Both the position numbers and the translations under genes were made by a program. A model generated the notes under the pieces. The model did no database searches. It had not been told where the DNA came from and was given only the letters and a program-made list of their open reading frames with translations. Below, one piece after another: positions 58,621-64,000 of a stretch of 64,000 bases of DNA; the stretch's first letter is position 1; each line of letters starts with the position of its first letter. The stretch lies in the NCBI RefSeq assembly GCF_022899355.1, contig NZ_JALJCK010000006.1:310001-374000 (forward strand), read 5' to 3'. This DNA is from Shinella yambaruensis. GTDB taxonomy: Bacteria > Pseudomonadota > Alphaproteobacteria > Rhizobiales > Rhizobiaceae.

Positions 58621-61600
58621 AGAAGTTCAACCTTTCGGACTGGGCGCTCGATCACGCATCGCTCGTCTGGTACTTCATGATCGTCTTCGCGCTGCTCGGT
58701 TTCTTCACCTACCAGAACCTCGGCCGCGAGGAGGATCCCTCCTTCACCATCAAGACGATGACGATCAGCGCCGCCTGGCCCGGTGCCTCCGTGGAGGAGA
58801 CGACGCTGCAGGTGACCGAGCGCATCGAGCGCAAGCTGGAGGAGCTGGAATCGCTCGATTTCACCCGCAGCATCACGACGCCCGGCCAGACGCTGATCTT
58901 CGTCAACTTGAAGCCGACGACCCGCGCGCGCGACGTCGCCCCCACCTGGGTGACCGTGCGCAACATGATCAACGACATCAGAGGCGAGTTCCCGTCCGGC
59001 GTCGTCGGCCCGGCCTTCAACGATCGTTTCGGCGACGTCTTCGGCAATATCTACGCCTTTACCGCCGATGGCCTCTCGCCGCGCCAGCTGCGCGATTATG
59101 TCGAGGATGCCCGCCGGCGCATCCTTACCGTGCCCAATATCGGCAAGGTCGACCTCGTCGGCGCGCAGGACGAGGTGATCTATCTCGAATTCTCGACGCG
59201 CCAGCTTGCCGCGCTCGGCATTTCCACCCAGCAGGTGGTGTCCACGCTGCAGGCGCAGAATGCCGTGGCGCCCTCCGGCGTGGTGCAGGCCGGCGGCGAG
59301 CGCGTCAGCGTGCGTGTCGGCGGGCAGTTCAGCTCGGAGGCGAGCCTGCGCGACGTCAACCTGCGCGTCAACAACCGCTTCTTCCGCCTCAGCGATATCG
59401 CCACGATCACCCGCGGCTACGAGGACCCGCCATCGGCGCTCTTCCGCTTCAACGGCGAACAGGCCATAGGCCTTGCCATCGGCATGAAGCAGGGCTCGAA
59501 CCTTCTCGAATTCGGCGCGGCGGTGGAAAGGGAGATCGAGCTGCTTTCCCATGAACTGCCGGTCGGCGTCGATGTGCACCTCGTCTCCGACCAGCCGAAG
59601 GTGGTCGAGGAGGCGGTGTCGGGCTTCACGCGGGCGCTGTTCGAGGCCGTCGTCATCGTGCTCGCGGTCAGTTTCGTCAGTCTCGGAATCCGCGCCGGCC
59701 TCGTCGTGGCGCTGTCGATCCCGCTGACGCTCGCGATCACCTTCGTCTTCATGTATTACGACGGCATATCGCTGCAGCGCATCTCGCTCGGCGCGCTCAT
59801 CATCGCGCTCGGCCTGCTCGTCGACGATGCGATGATCGCCGTCGAGATGATGGTGGCGCGGCTGGAAATGGGCGATTCGCTCAGGAAAGCGGCGACCTAT
59901 GTCTATACGTCCACCGCCTTCCCCATGCTCACCGGCACGCTGGTAACGGTGGCGGGTTTCATCCCGATCGGCCTCAACAACAGCGCGGCCGGCGAGTTCA
60001 CCTTCAGCCTCTTCGTCGTCATCGCCATCTCGCTCGTCGTCTCGTGGGTCGTCGCGGTCATCTTCGCGCCGCTGCTCGGCGTGACGATCCTGCCGAAGAC
60101 GATGAAGAAGCATCACGAGGAAAAGGGCTGGTTCGCCCGCAGCTTCGCGCGCCTGCTCGATGTCTGCATGCATTGGAAATGGACGACCATCGTCGCGACC
60201 GTGCTGGTCTTCGGCGTATCGGTCTTCGCCATGCGCTTCGTGCAGGAACAGTTCTTCCCGTCTTCGGACCGACCGGAGCTCATCATCGACTGGTCGCTGC
60301 CGCAGAATGCCTCGATCGCCGAGACCAATGCGCAGATCGCCAGGCTGGAAGAGGAGAAGCTCAAGGGCAACCCGGATATCGAGCGCTGGTCCTCCTATGT
60401 CGGGCAGGGCGCGGTGCGCTTCCTCCTGTCCTTCGACGTGCAGCCGCCGTCGCCCGCCTTCGGCCAGACCGTCATCGTCAGCAAGGACCTGGAGGCGCGC
60501 GACCGCCTCAGGGCCGATCTCCAGGCCTATCTGCGCGAGACCTTCGTCGGCACGGATGCGCTGGTGAAGCTGCTCGACATCGGCCCGCCGGTCGGCCGGC
60601 CGATCCAGTACCGCGTCAGCGGCCCGGATATCCAGGAGGTGCGCAAGCAGGCGCTCGCCTTCGGCGAACTCATCGGCAAGGACACCCGGCTCGGGGATGT
60701 CGTCTACGACTGGAACGAGCCGGCTCGCGTGGTGAAAGTCGACGTGCTGCAGGACAAGGCCCGCCAGCTCGGCGTCACCTCGCAGGACATCGCCTCCGCC
60801 CTGAACGGCGTCGTCGGCGGCACGACCGTCACCCAGATCCGCGACGACGTCTACCTGATCGACGTCATCGGCCGGGCGCGGGCCGCCGAGCGCGAATCCA
60901 TCGAGACGCTGCGCCAGCTCCAGCTGCCGACGGCCAACGGCACCTCCGTGCCGCTCGCCGCGGTGGCGAACTTCCGCTACGAGATGGAACAGCCGGTCGT
61001 CTGGCGCCGCTCGCGCCAGCCGACCATCACCGTCAAGGCCAGCATCACCGGCGGCGTGCAGCCGGCGACGATCGTCTCGCAGCTGGAAAAGGACGTTGCC
61101 GCCTTCCAGGCGCAGATGCCTTCCGGCTACGAGGTCGCGGTCGGCGGAACGGTGGAGGAAAGCGCCGACAGCCAGGCGCCGATCGTCGCGGTCGTGCCGC
61201 TCATGCTGTTTGCCATGGCGACGATCCTGATGCTCCAGCTCCAGAGTTTCTCGCGGCTCTTCCTGGTCTTCGCCGTGGCGCCGCTGGCGCTCATCGGGGT
61301 GGTCATCGCGTTGCTCGGCAGCGGGGCGCCGCTCGGCTTCGTCGCCATTCTCGGCGTGCTGGCGCTGATCGGCATCCTCATCCGCAACTCGGTCATTCTC
61401 GTCGTGCAGATCGAGGACCTGAGGCGCGAGGGCATGCATGCCTGGACGGCCGTGCGCGAGGCGACGGAACACCGCATGCGGCCGATCATGCTGACGGCGG
61501 CGGCGGCCAGCCTCGCGCTCATCCCCATTTCGCGCGAGGTGTTCTGGGGGCCGATGGCCTATGCCATGATGGGCGGTATCATCGTCGGCACGGTGCTGAC

Positions 61601-61700
61601 CCTGCTCTTCCTGCCGGCGCTCTATATCGCCTGGTTCCGCATCAAGCCGGAAGAAGCGGAAGAGGCGGCGCCGGCGCCCGAGCCGATCGAGGCGGCGTGA
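58617..61700 (+). CDS. RND efflux permease
   Basis: A 1,027-residue pump of the HAE1/AcrB group: DHASLVWYFMIVFALLGFFTY as TM1, the proton-relay pair in GLLVDDAMIAVE (near residue 400), large periplasmic loops, and a C-terminal TM7-12 set (LIGILIRNSVILVVQIED). Length equals the family. The pump exports drugs, dyes or bile-like compounds; no outer-membrane gene follows. Confidence 0.96.
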   Translation: MKKFNLSDWALDHASLVWYFMIVFALLGFFTYQNLGREEDPSFTIKTMTISAAWPGASVEETTLQVTERIERKLEELESLDFTRSITTPGQTLIFVNLKPTTRARDVAPTWVTVRNMINDIRGEFPSGVVGPAFNDRFGDVFGNIYAFTADGLSPRQLRDYVEDARRRILTVPNIGKVDLVGAQDEVIYLEFSTRQLAALGISTQQVVSTLQAQNAVAPSGVVQAGGERVSVRVGGQFSSEASLRDVNLRVNNRFFRLSDIATITRGYEDPPSALFRFNGEQAIGLAIGMKQGSNLLEFGAAVEREIELLSHELPVGVDVHLVSDQPKVVEEAVSGFTRALFEAVVIVLAVSFVSLGIRAGLVVALSIPLTLAITFVFMYYDGISLQRISLGALIIALGLLVDDAMIAVEMMVARLEMGDSLRKAATYVYTSTAFPMLTGTLVTVAGFIPIGLNNSAAGEFTFSLFVVIAISLVVSWVVAVIFAPLLGVTILPKTMKKHHEEKGWFARSFARLLDVCMHWKWTTIVATVLVFGVSVFAMRFVQEQFFPSSDRPELIIDWSLPQNASIAETNAQIARLEEEKLKGNPDIERWSSYVGQGAVRFLLSFDVQPPSPAFGQTVIVSKDLEARDRLRADLQAYLRETFVGTDALVKLLDIGPPVGRPIQYRVSGPDIQEVRKQALAFGELIGKDTRLGDVVYDWNEPARVVKVDVLQDKARQLGVTSQDIASALNGVVGGTTVTQIRDDVYLIDVIGRARAAERESIETLRQLQLPTANGTSVPLAAVANFRYEMEQPVVWRRSRQPTITVKASITGGVQPATIVSQLEKDVAAFQAQMPSGYEVAVGGTVEESADSQAPIVAVVPLMLFAMATILMLQLQSFSRLFLVFAVAPLALIGVVIALLGSGAPLGFVAILGVLALIGILIRNSVILVVQIEDLRREGMHAWTAVREATEHRMRPIMLTAAAASLALIPISREVFWGPMAYAMMGGIIVGTVLTLLFLPALYIAWFRIKPEEAEEAAPAPEPIEAA

Positions 61701-62160
61701 CGCCGGCCGCGTCTGCGCGGCGGGACCGCCCCGCGCAGGCGCAGGGAAAGGGCTCATATTTTTGCCCGTCTCACCCGCCGCCGCTTTGAGCGACAGGCCG
61801 CTTCCGAAGGGCTGGAGCCTTGGCAAGGCGTAGGCAGGCTGGGCGATCGCAGGCCCGTTCGTTGCGGGGCGGATGGAGGAAAGTTGCGTTCTTTTTGCCG
61901 CACCCTCCCTGAAAAAAGCTGGTGGAAAAAGTTGATTTTCAACGCCAAAGCGCCAGCCGGCTTTTCAGAGCGTAACGAATGTGCAAGGAACTTGCTCCAT
62001 GGTGTCGGCGAGGGCCGCAGGGGTGTGCCGGTTTGGGACAAGGTTTGGTCATGGGACTTGACGAGACATTGGAACTGCATGCCTATGGCGCCTTGTCGCA
62101 GCAGGCGACCGGCTTTTGCCCCATGCCTTGTGCGGCATGGTCGAAGGGAAATGCTACGTG
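61701..62160. other. Intergenic region
   Basis: About 460 nt. A hairpin just after the pump stop (CTGCGCGG with CCGCGCAG, about 61715-61745) may terminate it. No supported gene; short frames look non-coding. Confidence 0.45.
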
Positions 62161-63378
62161 ATGATCGCAATTGAAGATGGGGACAGGCCGCGCAGGCTTT
62201 CGAGCGCATGGGCGCGGGTTCTTGCGGCGGGCACCCTGTTGACGCTGGCCGGCTGCATGGTTCCGAGCGACGGGCCGCTGACCCACGAGGTCCTTTCGGC
62301 CGGCGCGGACGGCAGGTCCTACGACATTCCCCAGACCAGGCTGGTCTTCGACGTCGTGAGCATCGACCAGCGCGTCGCCGGCCGCGTCAGCGCGGGCAAG
62401 CGCCCCGGTCTTTCCAGCACCTTCGGCTTCGGCGGTGGGGGCGGCACGCCGGTCATCGGCGTCGGCGACCGACTGGAGGTCACGATCTTCGAGGCGGGCC
62501 CGGATGGCCTGTTCTCCACCACCGAGCGCAAGTCGACGTCGATCCCCGTCGTCGTGCAGCCGGACGGCCATGGCCAGATCCCCTATGTCGGCTCCGTGCG
62601 TTTTGCCGGCATGACGATCGATTCGGCCCGCGCGACGATCGTCGATGCGCTGAAGGCCAAGGCGGTGGAGCCGGACGTCATCGTCTCGCTTGCGACCAAT
62701 GCCTCGCGCACGGTGTCGATCCAGGGCGACGTGAACCGGTCTGGCATCCTGCCGCTCGGGCTGAGCGGGCAGCATCTCAGCGAGGTGATCGCCCTTGCCG
62801 GCGGCGCGTCCAAGCCGCCCTACGACACCTATGTGAGCCTGAAGCGCGGCGGCCGGACGCGCAGCGTGCTGCTGCAGTCGCTGATCGACAATCCGAAGGA
62901 CGACATCTACGTCAAGCCGGACGACCAGATCTATGTGAGCTACGACCCGCAGACCTTCGCGGCGCTCGGCCAGACGGGCAAGACGGGCAAGATCCCGTTC
63001 AACGCGGCCAGGCTGAGCCTGGTGGAGGCGGCGGCGCTGGCCGGCGGCGGCAATGTGGCGACGGCGGACCCGAAGGGCTATTTCGTCTTCCGCTACGAGG
63101 ACGAGGGCGTCTACCGCAGCGTCGTCGGCGACGACCGGTTCCGCGACCTGATCGCGCGCGGCATGATGCCGGACGGGGAGGGACGCTATCCGATCGTCTA
63201 CCGGCTCGATCTGGCGGCGACGCAGAGCTATATCGTGGCGCAGACTTTCCCGGTGCGGAACAAGGACGTGGTCTACCTGGCGCGTCACATGGCGACGGAC
63301 CTTGCGAAGTTCCTGACGATCGTTTCCAGCGGGGCGAGCGCGGCCTACAACATCCAGCGCACCGCGGACCTGCTCTGA
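62161..63378 (+). CDS. Polysaccharide export lipoprotein (Wza/KpsD-like)
   Basis: A 405-residue outer-membrane export channel protein. Lipobox LLTLAGC in the N-terminus; Poly_export domain with IGVGDRLEVTIFEAG and PYVGSVRFAGMTIDSA; SLBB-like segments (TVSIQGDVNRSGILPLG, AALAGGGNVATADPKGYF). Start at 62161 (ATGATC); an ATG at 62137 would add 8 residues. First gene of a capsule locus continuing to the right. Confidence 0.9.
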   Translation: MIAIEDGDRPRRLSSAWARVLAAGTLLTLAGCMVPSDGPLTHEVLSAGADGRSYDIPQTRLVFDVVSIDQRVAGRVSAGKRPGLSSTFGFGGGGGTPVIGVGDRLEVTIFEAGPDGLFSTTERKSTSIPVVVQPDGHGQIPYVGSVRFAGMTIDSARATIVDALKAKAVEPDVIVSLATNASRTVSIQGDVNRSGILPLGLSGQHLSEVIALAGGASKPPYDTYVSLKRGGRTRSVLLQSLIDNPKDDIYVKPDDQIYVSYDPQTFAALGQTGKTGKIPFNAARLSLVEAAALAGGGNVATADPKGYFVFRYEDEGVYRSVVGDDRFRDLIARGMMPDGEGRYPIVYRLDLAATQSYIVAQTFPVRNKDVVYLARHMATDLAKFLTIVSSGASAAYNIQRTADLL

Positions 63379-63481
63379 CAGGTCCCTGGTCCGCTTGACG
63401 CGGTGATGCCGGCGCCATTTGCGGCCGGTCTGCCGGCGGCAGACGGCGCGCGGGCCTGCCGAAATTGCTCTCGAGGACTGC

Positions 63482-64000
63482 ATGGCCGGCCAGGCACGCA
63501 AAACCTATGCGCTTCTTTCCTTCGGTCTCTGGCAGCAACGGGCGGATATCGCGCGTCTGCTCGATGCCGAGATCGTCGCCTGGCCCTTCGCGCTGCCCGG
63601 CCGGATCGACGGGTTCATCGGCTGGGGGCGCCGGTCGTCCGGCCGTCGCGCTGTGCGCCTTGCGGCGCGCAGCGGCAAGGAGGCCATCACCCTTGAGGAT
63701 GGGTTCCTGCGCGGCTTTGCGGCGGGGCGGGGGGAACCGAGCCATTCCTATGTGATCGACCGGGAGGGCATCTATTTCGATGCGCTCCAGCCGAGCGATC
63801 TCGACCGGCTGCTGTCGCAACCGGTGACCGATGCCGTCGCGCTCGGCCGCGCCGGCCGGCTGATGGCGCAACTGCGCGGCGCGCGCCTGTCGAAGTACAA
63901 CAACAGCCCGGTGATGACGCCGACGGCGGCTGGCGTGCCGCACGGCCGGCCTTTCGTCCTGCTCGTCGATCAGGTGGCCGGCGATGCCTCCATTGCCGGG
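63482..64000 (+). CDS. KpsC-like capsule glycosyltransferase, N-terminal part
   Basis: Starts MAGQARKTYALLSFGLWQQR at 63482 and runs off the right edge (173 codons). GFIGWGRRSSGRRAVR, LEDGFLRG, and LLVDQVAGDASI are signatures of KpsC/LipA beta-Kdo transferases that build the capsule anchor linker. A complete KpsC has about 600-700 residues. Confidence 0.88.
   Translation, partial: MAGQARKTYALLSFGLWQQRADIARLLDAEIVAWPFALPGRIDGFIGWGRRSSGRRAVRLAARSGKEAITLEDGFLRGFAAGRGEPSHSYVIDREGIYFDALQPSDLDRLLSQPVTDAVALGRAGRLMAQLRGARLSKYNNSPVMTPTAAGVPHGRPFVLLVDQVAGDASIAG

Noticed and set aside
58515-61826. 1,103-codon minus-strand ORF
   Set aside because: Antisense shadow of the RND permease.

Overview
The window is high-GC alphaproteobacterial DNA, most likely from a Rhizobiaceae chromosome (Rhizobium/Ensifer/Shinella type). 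The grounds are codon bias, short rhizobial intergenic palindromes, a DUF1127 gene, a NodT-type outer-membrane channel and rhizobial-style Kps export genes. The species cannot be fixed from sequence alone.

Region 1 (1 to about 29.3 kb) is most of a Mu-like transposable prophage lying leftward (minus strand), with its late end cut off by the left window edge. From right to left: a divergent XRE repressor (plus strand) and a Ner-like regulator share a 43-bp palindromic operator/promoter. A tightly overlapped early operon follows: a DnaA-domain-IV-like protein, a ParB-like protein, three small proteins, the MuA-type DDE transposase, the MuB-type ATPase, about a dozen small early genes with DUF3164 and GemA, then a Mor/C-type activator. 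The late genes are lysis (endolysin, holin, nested Rz/Rz1), gp25, gp26, small and large terminase, portal, F, protease I with nested scaffold Z, decoration protein, major head T, gp35-like, gp36, G, gp37, then baseplate V, W, J and a giant tail fibre with an SGNH-hydrolase-like module. No sheath, tube or tape-measure gene lies between gp37 and V. The tail part is therefore ordered as in P2, and those genes should lie left of the window. A single plus-strand cargo gene with a signal peptide sits between F and I. Two near-identical 18-bp palindromes precede the lysis and head-protease transcription units and are good candidates for late-activator sites.

Region 2 (about 29.3-30.1 kb) is a scar of nested mobile DNA: a recombinase 3' fragment, an internally deleted IS3-family element with both terminal inverted repeats, and an intact DUF1127 gene with its terminator.

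Region 3 (30.1-43.1 kb) is a catabolic island: a five-gene branched-chain-amino-acid-type ABC importer with a PLP aminotransferase, a Nac-like LysR regulator, and an operon of hydantoinase/oxoprolinase A and B subunits, an SDR dehydrogenase and an HpcH/HpaI aldolase. A 40-bp box (36/40 identical) lies upstream of both operons and suggests joint control. Between them is a perfect 64-bp inverted repeat.

Region 4 (43.1-64 kb) is mixed chromosome. It holds an AT-rich stretch with a sulfotransferase, a membrane-anchored SNase-like protein, an FAH-family hydrolase with a divergent GntR regulator, a NodT outer-membrane channel, and a quinone-detoxification-like cluster (an MhqO-MhqD-type fusion, an FMN reductase and a second ring-cleaving dioxygenase). 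It continues with a methyl-accepting chemotaxis protein, an RND pump with two membrane-fusion proteins, and the start of a capsule export/biosynthesis locus (Wza/KpsD-like, then KpsC-like, cut by the right edge).
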